Origin: Pseudomonas viridiflava
GTDB lineage: Bacteria > Pseudomonadota > Gammaproteobacteria > Pseudomonadales > Pseudomonadaceae
Direction: 5' to 3'
DNA length: 64,000 nt
Assembly (NCBI RefSeq): GCF_900590885.1
Contig: NZ_UUON01000009.1
Coordinates: 143,039 to 207,038, forward strand
Positions 42,001 through 50,479 of the stretch are shown here, piece by piece. The position numbers and the translations under genes were made by a program. Each line of letters starts with the position of its first letter. Within the stretch, counting starts at the first letter, position 1. The notes beneath the pieces were generated by a model. That model saw only the letters and a list, made by a program, of their open reading frames with translations. It was not told the origin of the DNA and did no database searches.

Positions 42001-42433
42001 ACAGGAAGGTGAAACTGGCGTAGATCAACGAGGTGATGGTGGAACCGATATAGCCGAAGCCGGCGCCACGGGTCAGCAGGTCCATGTCCACGCCGTAGCG
42101 CGCGGCGTAATAGCTGATGGGCAGGCCGGTGAGGAAGATCACCAGGCTGATGGTGAGAATCGCCCAGAAGGTGTTGGTAAACCCGTAACTCAAGGCCAGC
42201 ACGCCGCCGATGGCCTCGAGTGCGAGGAACGACACCGCGCCCAGCGCGGTGTTGGCGATGCGCAGCTCCGACCATTTGCGAAACGACTTGGGGGTGTAGC
42301 GCAGGGCGTAGTCTTCCATGGTCTCGTCGGCGACCCAGGTGTTGTAGTCGCGGCGGATCTTGACGATGCGCTGGGTGCCGGGGGTGGGGTGCACGGTGGA
42401 GAACTCCGGTAGAGGACAAGGTTGGCTGAGCAA
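39011..42433 (-). CDS. NCS1 permease-fused hybrid histidine kinase with receiver
   Basis: An 1140-residue membrane protein. Residues about 25-495 resemble the NCS1 purine/cytosine/allantoin permeases (about 12 helices; for example YGVDMDLLTRGAGFGYIGST and SQMKINLTNAYAGSLAW). Residues 518-558 form a Cys-rich, probably zinc-binding module (C518-x2-C521, C533, C541-x2-CC, C551-x3-C555, H558), then two helices near 585-645. A HisKA with His700 (GLSHELRTPLNS), HATPase_c (N-box ILINLLGNAV, DTGIGI, GVGLGLTI) and a receiver with Asp984 (LILMDLSMP) follow. It is analogous to CbrA, which fuses a sodium-solute symporter to a kinase. Its setting suggests it senses amides, urea or related nitrogen compounds. 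Confidence 0.9.
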   Translation of the reverse strand: MLSQPCPLPEFSTVHPTPGTQRIVKIRRDYNTWVADETMEDYALRYTPKSFRKWSELRIANTALGAVSFLALEAIGGVLALSYGFTNTFWAILTISLVIFLTGLPISYYAARYGVDMDLLTRGAGFGYIGSTITSLIYASFTFLFFALEAAIMALALELYFHIPLAIAYVICSLLVIPLVAYGVTLISRLQLWTQPIWLLLLVLPYGFVGWKNPDAFSDWTSFVGRSGDGGGFNLLAFCAACTVALSLVTQIGEQVDYLRFLPEKTAANRKRWWAALLCAGPGWIIPGALKMFAGAFLAFLALQHEIPMERAAEPTQMYLVAFRYVFSSPEWALGAMVLFVFISQMKINLTNAYAGSLAWSNFFARVTHSHPGRVVWLVFNVAIALMLMELGVFDVIDQVLGLYANIAIAWIGTLVADLVINKPLGQSPKHIEFKRAHLYDINPVGVGSMLIASLLSILAHFGLFGSLAQAAPPFVALGTALVMAPLLAWLTQGKYYIARTSDPQLIHPVAPATHAVCGLCSNPFETADMAFCPAYSTPICSLCCSLDARCGDRCKPHARLVSQFEGVMRWLLPNTLMPRLHTRLAHYLGLLLVLELLLASALALIYVQAAQGLPHSETLYQAFFKAFLTLSVLAAVLAWWVVLTRESRRVAQEESDRQTLLLMHEIDAHSLTDQALQQAKEASEAANAAKSRYVTGLSHELRTPLNSILGFTQILQRDSAMPEQHQDALATILRSGSHLVSLIDGLLDVAKIEAGKLRLELTEIPFPELLHDLEQMFTPQAQDKGLRFRLDCVGKIPAVVRGDEKRVRQILINLLGNAVNFTDSGEVRLRVSYMRETANFEIIDTGIGIDPEQIERIFQPFERGDLMRQDKGVGLGLTITRMLTALMGGELRVTSELDQGTCFQVRLFLSQVRAPQAVVHVEHDIIGYQGARRRILVVDDHVDHRKVLSGMLTPLGFEVVQASNGQDAIRQVALLAPDLILMDLSMPTLDGYETSRLIRRNALSTAPIIVISANAFTDDRERSIAAACNDYLAKPVRTPELLGRLQQHLGLEWLRRIQSRVPPTSPRVLPCAEDLAELAELSAIGYVRGLHAKLDSLLEQRPDTEPFISKVRGLLKGFRLDELNRTLKEAEDECTHPQH

Positions 42434-42463
42434 GTTCCATGCCCTGGCAGCCAGTGCGGTCCA

Positions 42464-42556
42464 AATGTGGGAGGGGGCTTGCCCCCGATGGCGGTGGGTC
42501 AGTTAAAAATTTATCAACTGACACACCCTCATCGGGGGCAAGCCCCCTCCCACATT
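42464..42556. repeat. REPIN between the kinase and amide-transporter genes
   Basis: Inverted arms AATGTGGGAGGGGGCTTGCC and complement, with a spacer containing the paired GTCAGTT/AACTGAC. It lies in the 273-base divergent region, upstream of the palindromes that precede the binding-protein gene. Confidence 0.92.
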
Positions 42557-42602
42557 GGATCTCCAGTGGCTGGGCGGGCGGGATCCTGCGCGAAAATGGT
42601 GC

Positions 42603-42649
42603 GTAGCGGCATACGTCAAATGACGTACTCCGCTACGTCAGCCTGCGTA
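42603..42649 (+). promoter_or_regulatory. Tandem TACGTCA palindromes before the amide-binding gene
   Basis: Site 1, TACGTCAAATGACGTA (42612-42627), is a perfect 7+2+7 palindrome nested in flanking arms GTAGCGG (42603) and CCGCTAC (42630), so 34 bases are almost wholly symmetric. Site 2, TACGTCAGCCTGCGTA (42634-42649), is an imperfect copy exactly 22 bases (about two helical turns) downstream. They lie 58 bases or more before the ATG and are likely operators for the LuxR-type regulator. A third copy precedes fmdA. Confidence 0.8.
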
Positions 42650-42706
42650 TACCCGCGCTGGCCCACTGCCGCCATGCTGGACCCCTCATTGCAGAGGAGT
42701 CGCCCC

Positions 42707-43915
42707 ATGGAACCACGATTGATCCGCTCCAAACCGCTGTTGGCCTTGTCCTTACTGGCGGCCGCGCTGTTCAGCCAGGGCGTGCTGGCCGATAACGAAG
42801 ACCTGGCCGTGACCCCTACCGAAGTGACCGTCGGCCAGTTGCACTCGGCCACCGGCACCATGGCGATTTCCGAAACCGGCTCGATCCAGGCCGAACGTCT
42901 GGCCATCGAACAGATCAACGCGTCGGGCGGGATCCTCGGTCGGCAGATCAAGGTGATCCAGGAAGACGGGGCGTCCGACTGGCCGACCTTCGCGGAAAAA
43001 GCCAAGAAGTTGCTGGTCAACGACAAGGTCGCCGCCGTGTTTGGCTGCTGGACCTCGGCCTCGCGCAAAGCCGTGCTGCCGATCTTCGAAAAAGAAAACG
43101 GCCTGCTCTACTACCCGACCTTCTATGAAGGCCTGGAACAGTCGAAAAACGTGATCTACACCGGCCAGGAAGCCACCCAGCAGATCCTCGCCAGCCTCGA
43201 CTGGATCGCCAAGACCAAGGGCGCAAAAACCTTCTACCTGGTCGGCTCCGACTACATCTGGCCGCGCACCTCGATGAAAATCGCGCGCAAGCACATTGAA
43301 AACGTGCTGCACGGCACCGTGGTCGGCGAAGACTACTACCCGCTGGGCAACACCCAATTCGGTTCGCTGATCAACAAGGTCAAGCTGAAAAAGCCTGACG
43401 TGGTGTTCGCGGCGGTGGTTGGCGGCTCCAACGTGGCCTTCTACAAACAACTGAATGCGGCAGGCGTGAACTCGGCCAAGCAGACCCTGCTGACCCTGTC
43501 GGTGACCGAAGACGAACTGCTCGGCATCGGCGGCGAAAACATGGCCGGTTTCTATGCCTCGATGAAGTACTTCCAGAGCCTGGACAACCCCAACAACAAA
43601 GCCTTCGTCGACGCCTTCAAGGCCAAGTACGGCAAGGATGCAGTGATCGGTGACGTGACCCAGGCCGCCTACCTCGGCCCATGGTTGTGGAAAGCCGCAG
43701 TGGAAAAGGCCGGCAGTTTCGACGTGGATAAAGTCGTCGCGGCAAGCCCTGGTATCGAATTGAAAACCGCGCCGGAAGGCTATGTGAAGATCCACGAAAA
43801 CCACCACCTGTGGAGCAAATCGCGGATCGGTGAAGTGCTGCCTAACGGTCAGTTCAAGGTGATCTTCGAGTCGGATCTGATCGAGCCGAACCCGTTTCCC
43901 AAGGGTTACCAGTAA
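42707..43915 (+). CDS. Urea/short-chain amide ABC substrate-binding protein (UrtA/FmdD-like)
   Basis: A 402-residue periplasmic protein with signal peptide (LALSLLAAALFSQGVLADNE). It belongs to the UrtA/FmdD/AmiC-like branch of the type-I periplasmic fold: VGQLHSATGTMAISETGSIQ, VAAVFGCWTSASRKAVLPIF, LLYYPTFYEGLEQSKNVIYT and FYLVGSDYIWPRTSMKIARK. The downstream amidases, rather than urease, favour formamide, acetamide or similar amides as substrate. GAGGAG at 42694 sets the ATG at 42707. It is the first gene of the inducible operon. Confidence 0.9.
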   Translation: MEPRLIRSKPLLALSLLAAALFSQGVLADNEDLAVTPTEVTVGQLHSATGTMAISETGSIQAERLAIEQINASGGILGRQIKVIQEDGASDWPTFAEKAKKLLVNDKVAAVFGCWTSASRKAVLPIFEKENGLLYYPTFYEGLEQSKNVIYTGQEATQQILASLDWIAKTKGAKTFYLVGSDYIWPRTSMKIARKHIENVLHGTVVGEDYYPLGNTQFGSLINKVKLKKPDVVFAAVVGGSNVAFYKQLNAAGVNSAKQTLLTLSVTEDELLGIGGENMAGFYASMKYFQSLDNPNNKAFVDAFKAKYGKDAVIGDVTQAAYLGPWLWKAAVEKAGSFDVDKVVAASPGIELKTAPEGYVKIHENHHLWSKSRIGEVLPNGQFKVIFESDLIEPNPFPKGYQ

Positions 43916-43937
43916 GTAACAAGTCAATAGAGATCCA

Positions 43938-44029
43938 AATGTGGGAGGGGGCTTGCCCCCGATGAGGGAGTGTCAGTCACCTGATGTGTTGCTGACCCAC
44001 TGCTATCGGGGGCAAGCCCCCTCCCACAT
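43938..44029. repeat. REPIN between the binding-protein and first permease genes
   Basis: Same REP arms as elsewhere, with a spacer holding GTCAGTCACCTGATGTG. It interrupts the ABC operon just after the binding-protein gene, a usual place for a stabilising hairpin that leaves the upstream message more abundant. Confidence 0.92.
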
Positions 44030-44084
44030 AGAGCAAAAGCGCACTGCATACCCACTATCACCTCCCGCTCAGGAGACCATCATC

Positions 44085-45002
44085 ATGGAATGGCTATCGG
44101 AATTTGGAGCCATCGCGGCAATGCAGGGGTTCAACGGTTTGTCCGTGTTCTGCGTGCTGTTGCTGATGGCGTTGGGGCTGGCGATCATCTTTGGCCAGAT
44201 GGGCGTGATCAACATGGCCCACGGTGAGTTCCTGACCATCGGCGCCTATACGACCTACGTGTGTTCCAGCCTCACTGCGCACTTTGCGCCGAGCTTCCAG
44301 CCCTATTACTTTTTCTTCGCCATTGCCCTGTCATTCCTGGTCGCCGGCGCCATCGGCTGGCTGGTGGAATGGGCGATGATCAGCCGTTTGTACAAGCGCC
44401 CGCTGGACACCTTGCTCGCCACCTGGGGCCTGTCTCTGGTGATGCAGCAAACCTTCCGCTCGGTATTCGGCGCACGTGAAGTCAGCGCCGAACCGCCAGC
44501 CTGGCTGATGGGCTCGGTGAACCTCACCGACGCCATCGAAATCCCGCGCAACGGCTTGTTCATGATGGGCCTGACCCTGCTGCTGACCGGCGCGATCTTC
44601 CTGATGCTCTACCGCTCGCGCTGGGGCTTGCAGGTGCGCGCCACGGTGCAGAACCGCTTGATGAGCCGCGCGGTGGGCATCAACACGCGCAAGGTCGACC
44701 GCATGACCTTCGCCCTCGGCTGCGGCGTGGCCGGTGTGGCTGGCGCGGCGTTTACCACCATCGGTTCAACCGGCCCCACGGCCGGCTCACAGTACATCGT
44801 CGACACCTTTCTAGTGGTGGTGTTCGGCGGCGCGCAAAGCCTGTTCGGCACCATCGCCTCGGCGTTCGTGATCGCCCAGACCCAATCGCTGTCGGAGTTT
44901 TTCCTCAGTGGCTCGATGGCCAAGGTGCTGACCTTGTCGTCGGTGATTCTGATCCTGATGCTGCGCCCGCAAGGGTTGTTCTCCATCAAAGTGCGCAAGT
45001 AG
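44085..45002 (+). CDS. Amide/urea ABC permease (UrtB/FmdE-like)
   Basis: A 305-residue branched-chain-type permease with about eight helices: LAIIFGQMGVINMAHGEFLT, FRSVFGAREVSAEPPAW and VVVFGGAQSLFGTIASAFVI. It is of the LivH/UrtB group. The start at 44085 follows AGGAG; upstream in-frame codons run through the REPIN. Its partner permease gene follows by ten bases. Confidence 0.9.
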   Translation: MEWLSEFGAIAAMQGFNGLSVFCVLLLMALGLAIIFGQMGVINMAHGEFLTIGAYTTYVCSSLTAHFAPSFQPYYFFFAIALSFLVAGAIGWLVEWAMISRLYKRPLDTLLATWGLSLVMQQTFRSVFGAREVSAEPPAWLMGSVNLTDAIEIPRNGLFMMGLTLLLTGAIFLMLYRSRWGLQVRATVQNRLMSRAVGINTRKVDRMTFALGCGVAGVAGAAFTTIGSTGPTAGSQYIVDTFLVVVFGGAQSLFGTIASAFVIAQTQSLSEFFLSGSMAKVLTLSSVILILMLRPQGLFSIKVRK

Positions 45003-45012
45003 AGGCGAGCAG

Positions 45013-46160
45013 ATGAAGGCTTTAGACAAGCTGCTGGGCGGCCAGCAAAACCTGATCGGCATCGTGCTGCTGGCGCTGTTGATCCTTGTGGTGTTCCCCC
45101 TCACATTGGACGCGTTTCGCCTGAACATGGTCGGCAAATACCTGACCTACGCGTTTGTGGCGGTCGGCCTGGTGCTGTGCTGGGGCTATGGCGGCATTCT
45201 CAGCCTGGGGCAGGGAGTGTTCTTCGGTGTCGGCGGCTACTGCATGGCGATGTTCCTCAAACTTGAGGCCTCGGACCCGCAGAGCACCAAGATCCAGTCC
45301 ACGCCCGGTATCCCGGACTTCATGGACTGGAACCAGATCACCGAGCTGCCGTGGCTCTGGCAGCCGTTTCACAGTTTCAGCTTCACGCTGGTGGCGGTGA
45401 TTGCGGTGCCGGTGCTGCTGGCATTCATCATCGGCATGGCGCTGTTCAAGCGCCGCGTGGGTGATGTGTATTTCTCCATCGTCACCCAGGCGATTGCGCT
45501 GATTCTTACCGTGCTGATTGTCGGCCAACAAGGCTTGACCGGCGGCGTCAACGGCATCACCGACCTCAAGACCCTGCTCGGCTGGGACCTGCGCACCGAC
45601 AGCGCAAAAATGCTCCTGTACTTCATCAACGCCGGCTTGCTGTTCGGCTGCATCTTCATTGGCCGCTTTATTCTCGCGTCCAAGCTCGGCCGGTTGCTGA
45701 TGGCCATGCGTGACAAGGAAGAGCGCGTGCGGTTTTCCGGCTATGACGTGGCCAGCTTCAAGATCTTCGTGTTCTGCGTGGCCGCCGCGTTTTCGGCGAT
45801 TGGCGGGGCGATGTTTGCCTTGCAGGTGGGCTTTATGTCGCCGTCGTTCGTGGGCATCGTGCCGTCGATCGAGATGGTGATTTTTGCCGCAGTGGGCGGG
45901 CGCATGTCGCTGCTCGGCGCGGTGTATGGCGCGCTGTTGGTGAACTACGGCAAGACCTACTTTTCCGAGTCCTTCCCCGAGCTGTGGCTGTACCTGATGG
46001 GCGGGTTGTTTATCGCCGTGGTCATGTACTTCCCCAACGGTTTGGCCGGTTTGTGGGACAGCCATGGGCGCCAGGCGTTGGCAAAACTGCTGCGGCGCAA
46101 ACCGCTGGTCAAGGCCCCGGTTAAAGCCAAGGCCAAAACCAAGATCCTGGAGACTCAACC

Positions 46161-46164
<4 letters not shown>
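45013..46164 (+). CDS. Amide/urea ABC permease (UrtC/FmdF-like)
   Basis: A 383-residue LivM/UrtC-type permease, longer at both ends than LivM and with about ten hydrophobic segments. Motifs are LVLCWGYGGILSLGQGVFFG, GQQGLTGGVNGITDLKTLLG, LGRLLMAMRDKEERVRFSGY and VIFAAVGGRMSLLGAVYGAL. The basic Ala/Pro/Lys-rich tail (residues 345-383) is typical of urea-transporter UrtC. Its stop overlaps the ATPase start by four bases. Confidence 0.9.
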
Positions 46165-46919
<755 letters not shown>

Positions 46920-46929
46920 GGAAGCAGGC

Positions 46930-47619
46930 ATGTTCAAGATCGACCAGTTGTCCTGCGGCTACGGGCAGAGCCAGATCCTCCACGACCTGGACCTGCACGT
47001 GGCCAAACGCGAGATCGTCGCCGTGATGGGCCGCAATGGCATGGGCAAGACCACCTTGTTCAAGAGCCTGATGGGCATCCTGCCGCAGTGGAAAGGCCAG
47101 GTCAGCGTGGACGGGCACAATGTGTCGGCGCTGGAAACCCACGAACGGGTGGAACACGGCATCGCCTATGTGCCTCAGGGCCGCATGATTTTCCCGAGCA
47201 TGAGCGTGCTGGAGAATATCCAGACCGGGCTGCCGGCGTCGGCTCGGGGCAAGGTGCCGGAGGATTTGTATGCGCTGTTTCCGGTGCTCTATGACATGCA
47301 GTCGCGCAAGGGCGGCAACCTCTCTGGCGGCCAGCAACAGCAACTGGCGATTGCCCGGGCGTTGGCGACCAACCCCAAGGTGTTGTTGCTGGATGAGCCG
47401 ACCGAGGGGATTCAGCCGTCGATCATCAAGGACATTGCGCGCACGTTGAAAGAGATTCGCACTTTGCGCGATTTGACCATTGTGGTGTCGGAGCAGGTGT
47501 TGTCGTTTACGTTGGAAATTGCCGATCGGTTTTTGGTGATCGAGAAGGGGCGGTTTGTGATTGAGGAGACGCGGGATCGGGTGGATGAGGCGACCATAAG
47601 CCGCTACCTGTCCGTCTAG
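46930..47619 (+). CDS. Amide/urea ABC ATPase (UrtE-like)
   Basis: A 229-residue LivF-type ATPase: Walker A GRNGMGKTTLFKSLMG, signature LSGGQQQQLAIARALA, Walker B VLLLDEPTEGIQPS and switch VVSEQVLSF (Gln/Glu variant, VSEQ). The VSEQ switch is the usual UrtE variant. Start at 46930 follows GAAGCAGG; an in-frame codon at 46897 is within the UrtD-like gene. Confidence 0.9.
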   Translation: MFKIDQLSCGYGQSQILHDLDLHVAKREIVAVMGRNGMGKTTLFKSLMGILPQWKGQVSVDGHNVSALETHERVEHGIAYVPQGRMIFPSMSVLENIQTGLPASARGKVPEDLYALFPVLYDMQSRKGGNLSGGQQQQLAIARALATNPKVLLLDEPTEGIQPSIIKDIARTLKEIRTLRDLTIVVSEQVLSFTLEIADRFLVIEKGRFVIEETRDRVDEATISRYLSV

Positions 47620-47634
47620 AGGTAGCACCGCTCA

Positions 47635-47729
47635 ACATGTGGGAGGGGGCTTGCCCCCGATAGCAGTCTTTCAGCCACTGATATCGTGGCTGACCCACCG
47701 CTATCGGGGGCAAGCCCCCTCCCACATGT
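47635..47729. repeat. REPIN between the transporter and formamidase genes
   Basis: Inverted arms beginning ACATGTGGGAGGGGG and ending CCCACATGT, so even the outermost bases pair. It separates the transporter genes from fmdA. An operator-like palindrome follows it, so fmdA probably starts its own transcript. Confidence 0.92.
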
Positions 47730-47755
47730 GTTTTGTGTTGCAGCTGCGAGATTTA

Positions 47756-47771
47756 TACGTCATCCAACGTA
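47756..47771 (+). promoter_or_regulatory. TACGTCA palindrome before fmdA
   Basis: TACGTCATCCAACGTA, a 16-base copy of the sites before the binding-protein gene (left half TACGTCA identical; right half CAACGTA against TGACGTA), also followed by TTCC as site 1 is by CTCC. It lies 66 bases before the fmdA ATG. This makes a common activator for transporter and amidases likely. Confidence 0.72.
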
Positions 47772-47837
47772 TTCCCCGTTTTAGCGGGCTCCCTGAGACT
47801 GGATCGAACGCACCGTCATCCGTCCAGGAGCCAGCCC

Positions 47838-49067
47838 ATGACCGAAACGCTGATCAAAGTCGACCTCAACCAACCCGTCACCGAGAACGAGCAGATCCAC
47901 AACCGTTGGCACCCGGATATCCCGATGGCCTGCTGGGTGAAGCCGGGTGACGACTTTATTCTCGAAACCTACGACTGGACCGCCGGCGCGATCAAGAACA
48001 ACGACGACGCCAGCGACGTGCGCGACGTGGACCTGTCCACCGTGCACTACCTGTCGGGCCCGGTGGGTGTGCACGGCGCCGAGCCGGGTGACCTGCTGGT
48101 GGTGGACTTGCTCGACATCGGCGCCAAGGCCGATTCGCAGTGGGGCTTCAACGGCTTCTTCTCGCGCCAGAACGGCGGCGGTTTCCTCACCGATCACTTC
48201 CCCAGCGCGCAAAAAGCCATTTGGGATTTCAAGGGCATGTTCACCAGCTCCAGGCATATCCCGGGGGTGAATTTCGCCGGCCTGATCCACCCCGGCCTGA
48301 TCGGCTGCCTGCCCGACCCGGTGATGCTCGCCGACTGGAACCGCCGCGAGCAGGAACTGATCGACACCAACCCAACCCGCGTGCCGCCGCTGGCCAACGC
48401 ACCGCTGGCCGCCACCGCGCACATGGGCAAGCTGCAGGGCCAGGCCCGTGACGATGCCGCCGCCACCGGCGCACGCACCGTGCCGCCGCGCGAGCATGGC
48501 GGTAACTGCGATATCAAGGATTTGTCCCGCGGTTCGAAGATCTTCTTCCCGGTCTACGTCAACGGCGCCGGGCTGTCGGTGGGCGATTTGCACTTCAGCC
48601 AGGGCGACGGCGAAATCACTTTTTGCGGCGCCATCGAAATGGCCGGCTGGGTGCATATGAAAGTCGAGCTGATCAAGGGCGGCATGGCCAAGTACGGGAT
48701 CAAGAACCCGGTGTTCAAGCCAAGCCCGATCACGCCGAACTACAAGAACTACCTGATCTTCGAAGGCATCTCGGTGGACGAACAGGGCCAGCAGCATTAC
48801 CTGGACGTCAACGTTGCCTACCGCCAGGCGTGCCTGAATGCGATCAACTACCTGACCAAGTTCGGCTACTCGCCGGCCCAGGGCTACGCGTTGCTCGGCT
48901 CGGCGCCGGTGCAGGGGCATATCAGCGGCGTGGTGGATATCCCGAACGCCTGCGCGACCTTGTGGCTGCCGACGGAAATCTTCGAGTTCGATATCAACCC
49001 GAATGCCAACGGCCCGACCAAATTTTTGGACGGCAGCATCGACCTGCCCATCGCCCCGGACCTGTAG
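47838..49067 (+). CDS. fmdA: Formamidase (acetamidase/formamidase family)
   Basis: A 409-residue enzyme hydrolysing formamide to formate and ammonia, of the FmdA family unrelated to nitrilases. The sequence matches throughout: NRWHPDIPMACWVKPGDDFI, LETYDWTAGAIKNNDDASDV, PGVNFAGLIHPGLIGCLPD, VPPREHGGNCDIKDLSRGSK, and CAIEMAGWVHMKVEL-type segments with conserved acidic and His residues. It is typical length. It leads the set fmdA, fmdB, amiE, amiB. Confidence 0.93.
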   Translation: MTETLIKVDLNQPVTENEQIHNRWHPDIPMACWVKPGDDFILETYDWTAGAIKNNDDASDVRDVDLSTVHYLSGPVGVHGAEPGDLLVVDLLDIGAKADSQWGFNGFFSRQNGGGFLTDHFPSAQKAIWDFKGMFTSSRHIPGVNFAGLIHPGLIGCLPDPVMLADWNRREQELIDTNPTRVPPLANAPLAATAHMGKLQGQARDDAAATGARTVPPREHGGNCDIKDLSRGSKIFFPVYVNGAGLSVGDLHFSQGDGEITFCGAIEMAGWVHMKVELIKGGMAKYGIKNPVFKPSPITPNYKNYLIFEGISVDEQGQQHYLDVNVAYRQACLNAINYLTKFGYSPAQGYALLGSAPVQGHISGVVDIPNACATLWLPTEIFEFDINPNANGPTKFLDGSIDLPIAPDL

Positions 49068-49069
49068 CC

Positions 49070-49417
49070 ATGCCGACCTACGAATACACCTGCGACAGCT
49101 GCGGCACCTTCACGATGTTGCGGCCGATCGCCCAGCGCAACGAACCCAGCCAATGTCCGTACTGCGCGGGGGCAGGCGGGCAGTTGCTGATATCGGCCCC
49201 GGCCCTGCAAACGTTGTCGACCCACCAGCGCAAGGCCATTGCCGGCAACGAACGCAGCGCCAACGCGCCGCAGACCGTCGGCGAATACCAGCAAAGCCGC
49301 AAGCACCCGGCCGGTTGCAGTTGTTGCGGCACCAGCAAAAAGGTGCTGCCGAGCAAGGCCAACCCGTTGGGCCTCAAGACCAAAACCGGGCCACGCCCGT
49401 GGATGATCAGCCACTAG
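49070..49417 (+). CDS. fmdB: FmdB-type zinc-ribbon protein
   Basis: A 115-residue zinc-ribbon protein: MPTYEYTCDSCGTFTML, QCPYCAGAGG, then a basic tail with GCSCCGTSKK holding another Cys group. FmdB proteins accompany formamidase genes and were proposed as regulators or maturation factors. It begins two bases after fmdA. The second Cys group at the C-terminus is longer than the minimal FmdB ribbon. Function unproved. Confidence 0.85.
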   Translation: MPTYEYTCDSCGTFTMLRPIAQRNEPSQCPYCAGAGGQLLISAPALQTLSTHQRKAIAGNERSANAPQTVGEYQQSRKHPAGCSCCGTSKKVLPSKANPLGLKTKTGPRPWMISH

Positions 49418-49432
49418 ACCAGGAGCGTTGTT

Positions 49433-50476
49433 ATGCGTCATGGCGACATTTCCAGCAGCCCGGACACCGTCGGTGTCGCGGTGGTGAATTACAAGATGCC
49501 GCGCCTGCACAGCAAGGCCGAGGTCATCGACAACGCAAAGAAGATTGCCGAGATTATCGTCGGCATGAAGCAGGGCCTGCCCGGCATGGACCTGGTGGTG
49601 TTCCCGGAATACAGCACCATGGGCATCATGTACGACCACGACGAGATGATGGCCACCGCCGCGAGCATCCCCGGTGAAGAAACCGCGATTTTCTCCGCCG
49701 CCTGCCGCCAGGCCAACACCTGGGGCGTGTTTTCCCTGACCGGCGAGCGCCATGAAGAACACCCACACAAGGCGCCTTACAACACGCTGGTGCTGATTAA
49801 TAACCTCGGCGAAATCGTGCAACGCTATCGCAAGTGCATTCCCTGGTGCCCCATCGAAGGCTGGTATCCGGGGGATCGCACTTATGTGTGCGACGGGCCC
49901 AAGGGCATGAAGATCAGCCTGATCATCTGCGACGACGGCAACTACCCGGAGATCTGGCGCGATTGCGCGATGAAGGGCGCGGAGCTGATCGTGCGTTGCC
50001 AGGGCTATATGTACCCGGCCAAGGAGCAGCAGGTACAGATGTCCAAGAGCATGGCCTGGGCGAACAACTGCTATGTGGCCGTGGCCAACGCGGCGGGTTT
50101 TGACGGGGTGTATTCGTACTTCGGTCACTCGGCGATCATCGGCTTTGACGGGCGCACGCTGGGCGAGTGCGGCGAGGAAGAGATGGGCATTCAGTACGCC
50201 CAGCTCTCGGTGTCGCAGATTCGCGATGCGCGGGCCAACGACCAGTCGCAGAACCACCTGTTCAAGCTGCTGCACCGGGGTTACACCGGCATGCATGCCT
50301 CGGGCGATGGCGACAAGGGCGTGGCCGACTGCCCGTTCGAGTTCTATCGCACCTGGGTACTGGATGCGCAAAAGGCCCAGGAAAACGTCGAGAAAATCAC
50401 CCGCAGTACAGTGGGCGTGGCCGAGTGCCCGGTGGGGCAGTTGCCCCATGGCGGTAAAGAAAAAACCGTGGAGTAG
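49433..50476 (+). CDS. amiE: Aliphatic amidase
   Basis: A 347-residue nitrilase-superfamily amidase very like P. aeruginosa AmiE. The catalytic triad is visible as Glu59 (VVFPEYST), Lys134 ([13 protein letters not shown]) and Cys166 ([13 protein letters not shown]). It hydrolyses short aliphatic amides such as acetamide and propionamide, complementing the formamidase. The gap to fmdB is 15 bases, with no room for the antiterminator leader used by AmiR in P. aeruginosa. Confidence 0.94.
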   Translation: MRHGDISSSPDTVGVAVVNYKMPRLHSKAEVIDNAKKIAEIIVGMKQGLPGMDLVVFPEYSTMGIMYDHDEMMATAASIPGEETAIFSAACRQANTWGVFSLTGERHEEHPHKAPYNTLVLINNLGEIVQRYRKCIPWCPIEGWYPGDRTYVCDGPKGMKISLIICDDGNYPEIWRDCAMKGAELIVRCQGYMYPAKEQQVQMSKSMAWANNCYVAVANAAGFDGVYSYFGHSAIIGFDGRTLGECGEEEMGIQYAQLSVSQIRDARANDQSQNHLFKLLHRGYTGMHASGDGDKGVADCPFEFYRTWVLDAQKAQENVEKITRSTVGVAECPVGQLPHGGKEKTVE

Positions 50477-50479
50477 GGC

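Noticed and set aside
40673..42412. A 579-codon plus-strand frame inside the kinase gene
   Set aside because: It is antisense to the permease part of the kinase and has the charge pattern of a shadow frame.
42557..42706. Possible sigma-54 promoter before the amide-binding gene
   Set aside because: The TGGCCC... candidate near 42659 lacks a proper -12 TTGC element and spacing.
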